Positions 25,609 through 35,100 of a stretch of 44,989 nucleotides of DNA are shown here, in pieces. The stretch covers positions 1-44,989 of the forward strand of contig DUDF01000202.1 of the NCBI GenBank assembly GCA_012959435.1. Direction: 5' to 3'. Position 1 is the stretch's first letter, and every line of letters starts with the position of its first letter. This stretch comes from Candidatus Poseidoniales archaeon (lineage in GTDB: Archaea > Thermoplasmatota > Poseidoniia > Poseidoniales > Thalassarchaeaceae). Under the pieces are notes generated by a model. It was not told where the DNA came from. It ran no database searches and saw only the letters and a program-made list of their open reading frames with translations. A program made the translations under genes and the position numbers.

Positions 25609-26868
25609 TCATTCATTTTTACGCATGTAATGTACTACAGTAGACTCATCACGATTCAGGCCAGGGATTGGTTTCAAATCGGAAGCTTGTTGCCAACGCT
25701 TCTCAAACCTACCAGACAACCAATCCTCCATAAGCATTGGACGGATATAGGATGTGCGGCAAACTGCACGAGTGTTTCCAAGGTCGCCTGCAACTGTGTC
25801 AATTACAGCTAACATCGTTGCCAAACGTTCTGGCTCTGTTTTGCCCAATAATTTACCATTAGCAGCAAGTTTTGCCAATCCTTCTGGACGCCTTAGCACC
25901 CTTCCACGCCATCTGATGATTACCTCACCATCTTCCTTAGAATTAGTAGAAAGTGCATCATCAGTAAGTTTAGGAATATTTGAGATTAGATTTTCACTGG
26001 CAGTTGTAATTAAAGCAAGTCTTGCACCTGTTTTCCATGAAGCGCTCCAAGTGCGGAATTCCTTGGCAGTATATCTGGTCCCATCTAGAGCGTCTTCGAT
26101 ATAATTGTTAATGTGTTCTGCTTTTACATCAAAATCTGCGCCATCAGCATTTTCATATCTGAATAAATCTTGAGTTTTATCTTTACCACCAACCTTCCCT
26201 GATTCTTCAATTAATATTGCTAAATCATCATCTTCAATCAGTATTTTCCAATGTTTACCCGATTTACCTATGAAGTCAAAAATAGCATCAATTTTTCCTT
26301 CTGCTTTTTTGCCTTTGATAATTTTTATATGCCCCTCTTGCAAGGTTGTCAAGCCATACGATTCGTTTTGCTTAGCGTATTCATCTGAACCGATACGTAT
26401 GTGATATAAATCCATGAGTTTGATGACCAAAGCCACTGATTTCTCAAGTGGCATCCCACTCAAATTAAGATCTGCTTTGACTCGGTCTCTTAGCCTTGGT
26501 AACATCATTGCGAAATCATCTACATTAGCAAATTTAATATCAGCTTTAATTGCATTCCAATCGGGATGATATCGATACTGTAAGCGACCCTTTGCATCTT
26601 TCCCTGTGGCTTGAATATGCCCTTTTTCATCAATACATAACCAAACATCTGTCCACGCCGGTGGCACTGCTAAGGAATTAAGAATCGAAATCCTTCTCTT
26701 ATCAACTAATTTCTTACCATCTGGTAATTTGTATTCATAGGCAATAATTGACGGGTCACCTTCTTCATCAAGGGGGGTTTCTATCTTCAAACGGCTAATT
26801 CCGGGCTCGCTTCTTTCACTAATATTCAAGTTAGCCAACTTTGCGGCTATAGTTGAATCAGTATTCAT
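25609..26868 (-). CDS. DNA topoisomerase IB, poxvirus/bacterial type
   Basis: Type IB topoisomerases nick one strand through a 3'-phosphotyrosine and relax supercoils. The N-terminal region shows the bacterial/poxvirus signature LAVPPAWTDVW, GHIQATGKDAKGRLQYRYHPDW. The catalytic core has HIRIGSDEYA (Arg about 158) and YGLTTLQEGH, then FRTWSASW (Arg about 272). The active Tyr lies in LGNTRAVCRTSYIRP (about 374). Asn replaces the His of the vaccinia enzyme in LGNT, as in bacterial relatives. The protein is 419 residues, longer than many relatives, with a charged insertion before the Tyr region. ATG 26868 follows GGGGAT; an ATG at 26910 lacks such a site. It is read opposite to the first surface-protein gene. 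Confidence 0.94.
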   Translation of the reverse strand: MNTDSTIAAKLANLNISERSEPGISRLKIETPLDEEGDPSIIAYEYKLPDGKKLVDKRRISILNSLAVPPAWTDVWLCIDEKGHIQATGKDAKGRLQYRYHPDWNAIKADIKFANVDDFAMMLPRLRDRVKADLNLSGMPLEKSVALVIKLMDLYHIRIGSDEYAKQNESYGLTTLQEGHIKIIKGKKAEGKIDAIFDFIGKSGKHWKILIEDDDLAILIEESGKVGGKDKTQDLFRYENADGADFDVKAEHINNYIEDALDGTRYTAKEFRTWSASWKTGARLALITTASENLISNIPKLTDDALSTNSKEDGEVIIRWRGRVLRRPEGLAKLAANGKLLGKTEPERLATMLAVIDTVAGDLGNTRAVCRTSYIRPMLMEDWLSGRFEKRWQQASDLKPIPGLNRDESTVVHYMRKNE

Positions 26869-26989
26869 GATAGTATCCCCAGTGATTCCGCACACCCGAT
26901 AAGTTATCAATATTCATCACTATTTATTCATCGGTGAAACCGAACAAATATCCAGACATGCACCACCTGTAGCACCATGCACAACCTTT

Positions 26990-27013
26990 GTTGAGGTACT
27001 CCAAAGTACCAAC
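26990..27013 (-). terminator. Hairpin after the EF-hand surface protein
   Basis: GGTACT (26995-27000), loop CCAA, AGTACC (27005-27010), with GTT and AAC pairing further out across a two-base bulge. It starts about 30 bases after the stop of the minus-strand surface-protein gene. Confidence 0.4.
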
Positions 27014-27043
27014 GATGTCCTGATAAGCCAAGGATTGTTCTGA

Positions 27044-30000
27044 TTATTCGAATATACCATCCTCGTCATCATCATCGCTTGACATCTCGTGTTCACTTTC
27101 TTTCTTCAACATCTGGTATTCAGCCCACTCTTCATCAGATATTACACCATCACCATCTTTGTCAATCATATCTGTGATTACCTCTCCAAGAGAATCCCAT
27201 TCTGAAGTAGTCATGCCTCGCTTACGAGTTACAATAACCGTCGCTACGAGAAGCAGAATAATTATTAGAAAACTGATTGATATTACCCCAAACAAACTAC
27301 TGGTACTAATGCTATTAGATTCGTTATCGTCATCAACTGTACATCCACGGTTGTTGATAATTTTACCAACCTCCATAACTGTGGATGGGCACTCATCAAA
27401 CTCATTTGATATGCCATCCCCATCAGTATCATCTTTGTCTGGGTCAAACACCCCCGCATCGACTGCACAGCCAGTTACTTCATTGATGAGTTGGCCAGCA
27501 GGTGTTGTTGGGCAATTATCGAGATCATCTGTTATACCATCACCATCTGTATCAAGTTGATACTCAGCGCAACCATGCAAATTCACGGGCCATTCTGTAG
27601 ACGTACTTGGGCAGGCATCTAGCAAATTATACACGCCGTCATTATCTGAATCAGCTAACCCTGATTGGCACCCTAATGTATCAATTTCAACACCTTCAGG
27701 TGTGTTGAGGCATTGATCTATTGCGTCGCTAATTCCATCATTGTCGCTATCTCGCTCAGAAGAACCGCAACCTACCGAATTAATTGTCATAACATCGAAT
27801 TCGGGTGTGTTAATACACTCATCAATATTGTCAGTAAGTCCATCACTGTCGGAATCTTTCTGAGTCAGACCACAACCATCGTAATCCACTATATCACCAA
27901 TAGGTGTTTGTGGACATTCGTCAAAGATATCTGCAATTCCATCTTGGTCAACATCATCGGTAACAACGTCACCATCTGCACAACCAACCAAATTGACTAC
28001 AGAACCAAGTGGTGTAGTGTCACAAATATCAATTTGATCATTTACACCATCATTGTCGCTGTCCTTCTCCTCGGCTGCACAACCATCAATGTCAACAGTT
28101 AGTCCTGGTGGAGATTCAGGACATACATCTTGAAGATCATAGACGCCATCCCCATCTGTATCAACCTGAGATTCACCACATCCATATTCATCTACAGATT
28201 CACCTAGTGGAGTATTCTCACAGTTGTCAACATTATCCTTGTATCCATCCCCATCTGTATCTCTTTCAGAAGGTCCACATCCAAATGAATTGACATGAAT
28301 AGTTTCATCAATAGGGGTATTCAAACATAGGTCTATATTTTCTCCAATAGTATCTTTATCTGTGTCATCAATACAACCATCTGAACCTGGTTGTGTCGTA
28401 CCCATGCCGATATATACATCCCATGAAATATCTGCATATTCTGTTGGGCAGGAATCATCGGGGTCATCGAATTGGTCATTGTCTTGATTATCAATACAAC
28501 CATCTGAGCCTGTATTTCCTGAACCATCCCCTACAAAAATATCATATCCGCTTGCGTCCTCACCTGGACAATCATCATTCCAGTAAGGAACTTGATCATT
28601 ATCGTCATCCGATTCGAGAACTTCAACTACAACCCACCCATCTATTGAAGAAGAAATACCCCCAATATCATCGGTGGCTGTATAATAAATTACTTGTAAT
28701 CCAACAGGTAATTGAGTTGTGGTTATTGAATCTGAGTTAGCCCACATCCCTGGATAATAATAGTTAGAATATTGTTGGCCATTAATATGGTCACTGTACC
28801 ATGAATGAATAGATATTGTTCGATCTGTTGTGACTTCAATACTCAAATTAACTGGCCTGCCCTTGTAGATATTCGGCAAACCTGTTTGTTGGTTGGTTGA
28901 TAGATACTCACTTTCAATTTGGATTTGACCTAAGGTCGGCCTATCCCATATTGAATAATTGAAGGGTGTGGAATCACAACCTTTACCGTTGCAAGCATAG
29001 ATGTTCAACTCAACTAGAGTTGTGTCTTCAACGATTGGTGTTCCCGAGATGACACCGTTTGAATTGTTGAATGTTAAACCGGGAGCGAGAACTGCATTGT
29101 CGCGTCCTGCAATGAGGCCGTAAACCGCATCAGGGGCTCCATAAGAGCCGACATATCCTCGAGCAAGGTTGTGTTTGGCATTGTTGCCCCAGCAGAAGAG
29201 CGCTTTGTTGTTCTGAACCATCACACACATTCCGTGGGCCGACGATCCTCCTGATGACAGAGATGTTACGTGGCTAAATTCATCCATCTCCCATTCTCCA
29301 AACTCGGCGGGTGACAAGCTACCATCTGTGAGGAATTTCTTGCCAATACACTGCACTGTTGAATTGCTGAACAAGGTGCAGGTTTGATACGTATCTGTCT
29401 CTACATGAATTGGTATAGAACCTGTTGATGGGGAATCGTAGACCAGTCCATCCGACGCAAATTGGGGGGCTGAATTGCCGACTTGAGTGTGTTGATTGCC
29501 GTTATATCCCCAACACCACAATTGCTCGTTTGATGTATCATCATCAGTACCGATTGCACAAGTGTTTAACTGCCCTACTTCGATACTTGAGACCGATACA
29601 TTATGTGCACCGAAATCAACCTCCACCGGGGTGGTGGATTGAGTACTGTTGGTATTGCCAAGTTGGTAATAGGCATTGTATCCCCAACACCACATAGAAG
29701 CATCATCGGCTAAGGCGCAGGCATGTTGATTTCCTACGTCAACTGCAGTGAAATTGAGACCCGTGGGTGTGCTAACCTTTGTGGGTCGGAGGCGATCCGT
29801 GGTGCCTCCATTACCCAATTGACCATTCGCGTTCTCGCCCCAACAGTACACATCTGAATCTGCGACTGCACATGCTGAATCAATATACCAAGCAAAATCT
29901 GTGACTGTGGGTTCCGTCCAATTGACTGCAGGAGTTGGCAATGGCCACTTCAAGGCATCAATGAATACTCGATCAAAGTAAGAGTAGGTGGAGCCGTCAT

Positions 30001-32113
30001 GTGTGAATTTGATGGTCAGGGTGTGGTTTCCAGCCGTGACATATTTACTCAAAGATCTCCAACTGGTGGGGTAGTAGTTGTAGCCGCTTTCCTGTTGGAT
30101 TAGAGTGCCATCAAGGTAGACATACATGTGATCGCCGTATTGGTATGTTGACCGCATGAAACAGAAACTCAGAAGCCCGGTACCTGTTGTGACATTCATA
30201 GTGACAATTGAATCTTCGTTGTGCACAATTGTGTATGATGATTCAGAATCCATGCTTCCTAGGTTGCTTGATGCTGAACCCAAAACATAGTTTCCATGCA
30301 AAGTGTTCAGAGATGTGTGGACACTGGTGTTTGTGTAAGACCAGTTACCATCACTTGTTGAGGGGTTGCCATTTGGCTCGACAAGATGTTCTTCCCATGC
30401 GACTGCAGATGTGTTCTCAAATGATTCAAAACCATATCCCGTTGATGGGTTGATGTCTGAGCAACCTTGGGTATCGGGGCTACCCAGAATCGTGCCTGTG
30501 TTTACATATGGATTTAATTCAGGATCAAACAACACTTGTTCTGGACTTTGAAGATTCATGTCATAACCGAGTCCGAGATAACCTTGGCCGTTGTCGTCTC
30601 CCCAGCACCACAGACTACCATTTGTGAGAATACCGCAAAGGCCGTTTGTCTCCGCAGCAATCTTGGTGAATGTCAAATTTGCATCCGCGGCATCGGGATG
30701 TAATGTCGGGTTGAACACCCAGTGGTTTTGGCCAAAAGATGTGTCCAACACTCTGGCCTGTTCGTTCTTGCCCCAGCAGTACAATTTGCCTTCATCATCT
30801 AATGCACATGTTGTGGATGGTGAAATATCGACTTCGCCTGTGTAATTTGGATGACCTGAAGTCAGTGTCCAAAATGCATCATCTCCACCAATATTTGGTG
30901 GGGCCTGTATTGATTCGTTATCCCCCACTGTGAGATAATAATTATCATTTAACCCATGGGTGATTGAAGGAAGGTCCGGTTCACGAACTTGAATTGTCAA
31001 CGTTGTAGTTGCACTACTTTGACCTGATTGCGCATAAACATCGTAAGAAGTTGCATCCCATGGAATTAATGGTGTTCCTGAAACGGTACCTGATGAATAA
31101 TTAAATGATAGACCTGGTGGAAGATTCTTTGGGCCATCTGTCTGCCATTCCGACAAGGCGCGTGTAGTGCCTGAAAATGGGTTGATGTTGCTGAACATCC
31201 GCAATTCATCCATGGTGCCATCAAATCCATCTCCAAATATGCATTCTGACCCACCCCATGTCAACATGGAGGAAGATTGTGGGGTTGCTGTTAAGAAATA
31301 ATATGGAATATTGTTGGTGCCATCAGAAGATGTTCCGTTGTTTACATACACCTGCACATACATATTCCAACTACTTCGGTAATATGAAACTGTGATGTAA
31401 TTCCACTCATTCTGTTGTATCGGCGTATTCATTCCTCGAGTTGAATTGAAGGTGTAATCAAATTCTGTGTCGGATTCGTTCTGTGCTGCCCAGTACATCT
31501 TGGTTTGCAGCCAACCATCTCCGGTGATGCTGACATTGAAACCATCGAATCCACCGTAGGAATCGGTTCTTTCAATTGTTCTACTGAACAATTGGCCATC
31601 GAGTGAACTAGGCTTGAACCATCCCGCAAAGCCATTTCCGTAGTTTTGAGCGGCAGTGTGGGTGTTACAATTTGATGAATTGATATTATCCCCGGGCATT
31701 CCACCCAATTCAACGCCGCCGTAGATCTTACCTTGATTGATCCAATTTGTATTGCCATTGAGTTGTAGGGTGCCTGCGTTTCCATTTGTTGCTTGGGAGC
31801 CACTGTCATCTAACGAGGGTGTGTTTAGCATCCACCAATTACTTGAAGGGTTGTTGCTTGTAATTTGATTATTACTAATTCCCCAATCGTTAACGTTTGC
31901 AGTCAATGGGATAGACATCGCTGTAATTGGTGTTATTTGGGTGTGATTTATCAACGCATTATTTCCCGTCCATGAACCATAGTATGCTATTGATAGAGAC
32001 TTACTTCCTTTTGAGGAATAACTATCTTCGTCCACTAAAACGTTGTTTGCCAACATTGGGGCAGCCCCCATTGTTATCATAATCATAATCAACAATATTG
32101 CTTTTATTTTCAT
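27044..32113 (-). CDS. Giant surface protein: LamG-like and RCC1 domains, TSP3 stalk, one span, EF-hand tail
   Basis: Signal peptide (MKIKAILLIMIMITMGAAPM) opens a protein of about 1,690 residues. A LamG/ConA-like domain follows (FAGWFKPSSLDGQLFSR to GTMDELRMF, roughly 120-310), then a putative-Ig (He_PIG-like) unit with LPPGLSFNYSSGTVSGTPL. Seven RCC1-like repeats marked by C...CWG come next. A jelly-roll-like domain of about 180 residues (nt about 29930-30480) sits between repeats 2 and 3. A second He_PIG unit and at least twelve TSP3 repeats lead to one span (GVISISFLIIILLLVATVIV). A short tail then has a canonical EF-hand loop, DKDGDGVISDEE. Start ATG 32113 follows GGTGATTGA. The gene lies 31 bases behind the next surface gene, so both are co-transcribed. 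A receptor or adhesin role is inference. Confidence 0.88.
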   Translation of the reverse strand: MKIKAILLIMIMITMGAAPMLANNVLVDEDSYSSKGSKSLSIAYYGSWTGNNALINHTQITPITAMSIPLTANVNDWGISNNQITSNNPSSNWWMLNTPSLDDSGSQATNGNAGTLQLNGNTNWINQGKIYGGVELGGMPGDNINSSNCNTHTAAQNYGNGFAGWFKPSSLDGQLFSRTIERTDSYGGFDGFNVSITGDGWLQTKMYWAAQNESDTEFDYTFNSTRGMNTPIQQNEWNYITVSYYRSSWNMYVQVYVNNGTSSDGTNNIPYYFLTATPQSSSMLTWGGSECIFGDGFDGTMDELRMFSNINPFSGTTRALSEWQTDGPKNLPPGLSFNYSSGTVSGTPLIPWDATSYDVYAQSGQSSATTTLTIQVREPDLPSITHGLNDNYYLTVGDNESIQAPPNIGGDDAFWTLTSGHPNYTGEVDISPSTTCALDDEGKLYCWGKNEQARVLDTSFGQNHWVFNPTLHPDAADANLTFTKIAAETNGLCGILTNGSLWCWGDDNGQGYLGLGYDMNLQSPEQVLFDPELNPYVNTGTILGSPDTQGCSDINPSTGYGFESFENTSAVAWEEHLVEPNGNPSTSDGNWSYTNTSVHTSLNTLHGNYVLGSASSNLGSMDSESSYTIVHNEDSIVTMNVTTGTGLLSFCFMRSTYQYGDHMYVYLDGTLIQQESGYNYYPTSWRSLSKYVTAGNHTLTIKFTHDGSTYSYFDRVFIDALKWPLPTPAVNWTEPTVTDFAWYIDSACAVADSDVYCWGENANGQLGNGGTTDRLRPTKVSTPTGLNFTAVDVGNQHACALADDASMWCWGYNAYYQLGNTNSTQSTTPVEVDFGAHNVSVSSIEVGQLNTCAIGTDDDTSNEQLWCWGYNGNQHTQVGNSAPQFASDGLVYDSPSTGSIPIHVETDTYQTCTLFSNSTVQCIGKKFLTDGSLSPAEFGEWEMDEFSHVTSLSSGGSSAHGMCVMVQNNKALFCWGNNAKHNLARGYVGSYGAPDAVYGLIAGRDNAVLAPGLTFNNSNGVISGTPIVEDTTLVELNIYACNGKGCDSTPFNYSIWDRPTLGQIQIESEYLSTNQQTGLPNIYKGRPVNLSIEVTTDRTISIHSWYSDHINGQQYSNYYYPGMWANSDSITTTQLPVGLQVIYYTATDDIGGISSSIDGWVVVEVLESDDDNDQVPYWNDDCPGEDASGYDIFVGDGSGNTGSDGCIDNQDNDQFDDPDDSCPTEYADISWDVYIGMGTTQPGSDGCIDDTDKDTIGENIDLCLNTPIDETIHVNSFGCGPSERDTDGDGYKDNVDNCENTPLGESVDEYGCGESQVDTDGDGVYDLQDVCPESPPGLTVDIDGCAAEEKDSDNDGVNDQIDICDTTPLGSVVNLVGCADGDVVTDDVDQDGIADIFDECPQTPIGDIVDYDGCGLTQKDSDSDGLTDNIDECINTPEFDVMTINSVGCGSSERDSDNDGISDAIDQCLNTPEGVEIDTLGCQSGLADSDNDGVYNLLDACPSTSTEWPVNLHGCAEYQLDTDGDGITDDLDNCPTTPAGQLINEVTGCAVDAGVFDPDKDDTDGDGISNEFDECPSTVMEVGKIINNRGCTVDDDNESNSISTSSLFGVISISFLIIILLLVATVIVTRKRGMTTSEWDSLGEVITDMIDKDGDGVISDEEWAEYQMLKKESEHEMSSDDDDEDGIFE

Positions 32114-32144
32114 TTCAATCACCTTTTTTATTTCCAATATTACT

Positions 32145-35100
32145 TTACTCGTCTTTAACATCATTTAGAGCAGCAAATAATCCACCTGCTTGACCTACCC
32201 AATCATCACGTTTCACCCTACCAGGGAAAAATTCGATCGCTTTATTGACTTGGTCCTCAATTTCAGGTGTCATGTTTGCAATCTGCTTGAAAGTGAAAAT
32301 TCCTAGGGCATTCAGTTTTTCAACAATAAACGGTCCTATTCCAGATATTTGTTCTAAATCATTACTATCTGCAGCGTATGCAACCCCAATTGTGGCGAAA
32401 TCAATGGTATCCGCTTTTTCAGCAATTCTAGCTAATTGTTGTTCTTTTTCAGATAACTCTGCCATCTTAGCATCCATTTCTACCATCTTAGCATCCATTT
32501 CTGCTATTTTGGTTTCTGCAGCATTAGTGATAGCTACATCTCCCCCATAAATATCATCTTCATCCCAATCATCTTCATCGGAAGTGCTGGGTTTGGAAGT
32601 TGATTTTTCTATAATCAAATTCTTATTAATTGATATATTTATTTCTTTATGTGAATCCTTATTCCTCTTTCCCGCAAGTAAAGTTAACACCACAAGTAGC
32701 AGTATTATCAATAGTATTGGTATGATGAAGCAACTCATTTGACCAAATATGGAAGATGATTTGTCTGTATCATCCGTATTAACAATAAAACAAGCATGAG
32801 ATGAATTCGGGGTGCTGTTGCCATCCAATGGGTCGCTATCACAGTCTGATTCTCTAGCATCAGTCCATCCATCCTCATCTGAATCTCTCTCTGAAGCACC
32901 ACAACCAGTAGGATTGGTTTGTTCATCAATAGGCGTGTCTAAACACAAATCGTGGGAATTTAATACACCATCATTGTCATCATCAAGACCCTCTTGTGGG
33001 GCACAACCGTTTCCATCAATTAGGCTAATTTGGTCTGCAGGCGTGTAGTCACATAGATCCATACCATTGTTAACACCGTCGCCATCCATATCTAAGTCAT
33101 CATCACAACCATCGGGAATGCCATCGTTGTCCCAATCTAAACGGTCATCATGGCCTAAGCATTTATCACTTAAATCTGGCACATTATCCCCGTCGTCGTC
33201 GGTATCCATGACATCACAAATACCATCACTATCAAAATCAATTGGTACACTTGTAATATTGCGGGATTCGCTACCACATGTGAATTCAATAGAATCGGCC
33301 CAACCATCACCATCATCATCCGTATCGGCATTGTCACCAATTTGGTCTCCATCAAAATCTGCCTGTTCTGTAAAATCTAGTGGGAATAAATCATCGTTAT
33401 CCAATACCCCATCACCATCATCATCCATATCAGCATTGTTACCTTCCCCATCGTTATCAGTATCTAAATGTTCAGTAGAGTCTCCAGGGAATGCATCTAA
33501 CTCGTCATTTACACCATCGCCGTCATCATCTAAATCAACTAAATCAGGGACACCATCATTATCTGTATCCACTATACAATCATTTACTGTTTTTGAACCT
33601 AAAGAAACAGTAGAGGTACCCGATGGGCAAGGAATAGGGTGGACAGTGCCTGTACCCGGGGAATAGGTCCCTTGTGGTACAAGATTACACAATGATGCAC
33701 GATATTCGGTGGTGTGATTCCCTGCCGAGCAAGGTGTTTGTTCTGAATTTCCTGTACCAGTGGAAAAATGACCAGGGGATGTCTCAACACATGCTGTTTG
33801 ACCAAAGGTTGGCTGGTATGTTCCAGCTTCACAAGTTGTTTGATAACTCATCCCATGATTTTGAACAAAATTACCAGGGTCTGCGTTTTGACAGTCATTA
33901 GCAGTTGTAGACGCTGTTGATGGATTAAATGTCCCGGGTAAACATGACGATTGGGATGTTGCCCCAACCATGTCTACATAATTACCAGGTGATGCTGGGG
34001 TTTGAGATGATCTTCCTTGTTGGCTAACATAATATCCCAAATCTGCAACTAGACAAGCAGAATTATTTTCAGAAGCTGAATTTGGATTATATGTACCGGC
34101 TAAGCAAGGGGTTTGAGATGTTGCCCCAACCACATCTACATAGTAACCAGATGATGCAGGGGTTTGAGAAGTTCTTCCTTGTTGATTAACATAATATCCC
34201 AAATCCGCAAGTAGACAAGCAGAACTATTGTTAGAACCTGCCCCAGGATTATAGGAGCCTACTGAACAAGGGGTTTGAGATGTTGCCCCAACCACATCTA
34301 CATAGTAACCAGGTGTTGCTAGAGTTTGAAATGCCCTTCCTTGTTGGCTAACATAATATCCCAAATCCGCAAGTAGACAAGCGGAACTACTATTGGAACT
34401 AGAATTTGGATTGTATGTACCTGCTAAACAAGGAGTCTGTGATGAAGAGGCGTTTGAATCAACATAATACCCAGGTGTCGCCCCTATACATGATGATTGG
34501 GCGCTAAATGGTTGATACTCACCCACACCACACTCGGTTTGATTGGTTGATTCTACTGAATCTACATAGTGTCCCGGACTAGCATCATCGCATTGTTGTT
34601 GGCCACTAAGTGGTTGATATGTCCCAATAACACATTGAATTTGAGAGATAGCACCAATGGTTCCGACATAATACCCCGGATCTGAATCTATACAACTTGT
34701 TTGATTTGAAGCATTTTGATAAGTACCCGTGTAACATGGTGTTGATAATATTGCACCAGCTAATGGAGCAAAGAAACCTGCAGGAGATGGTTCACAAGAA
34801 TATCTCCCATACTGGCCTGCATCACAAGATACCGAGCGCACAGGATTATTTGGGAATGCATCAGAAGGTGTTGGTACACCGTCTCCATCTTCATCATTAA
34901 GTATGTGGGTATCAAAGATATTCAAAATTGAATCTTCATCAATATCTCTATCTGAAAGGGTGATGGTTTCTCCTAGTAACAAGGTAGGTGTAGGAATCCG
35001 TTTAGTTATATTTGTCCCATCACCAAGTTGGCCCACAGAGTTGTCACCCCAGCAACGCAGTGCACCGTTATCAATTGCTGCGCAAGTATGAGAACCGCCA

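Noticed and set aside
28108-28740. Plus-strand His-rich ORFs
   Set aside because: They mirror the TSP3 region on the minus strand; the amino-acid bias is a by-product of the repeats.
33067-33666. Long plus-strand Ser-rich ORF opposite the surface gene
   Set aside because: It is the antisense shadow of Asp/Gly-rich TSP3 codons and has no start context or domain.
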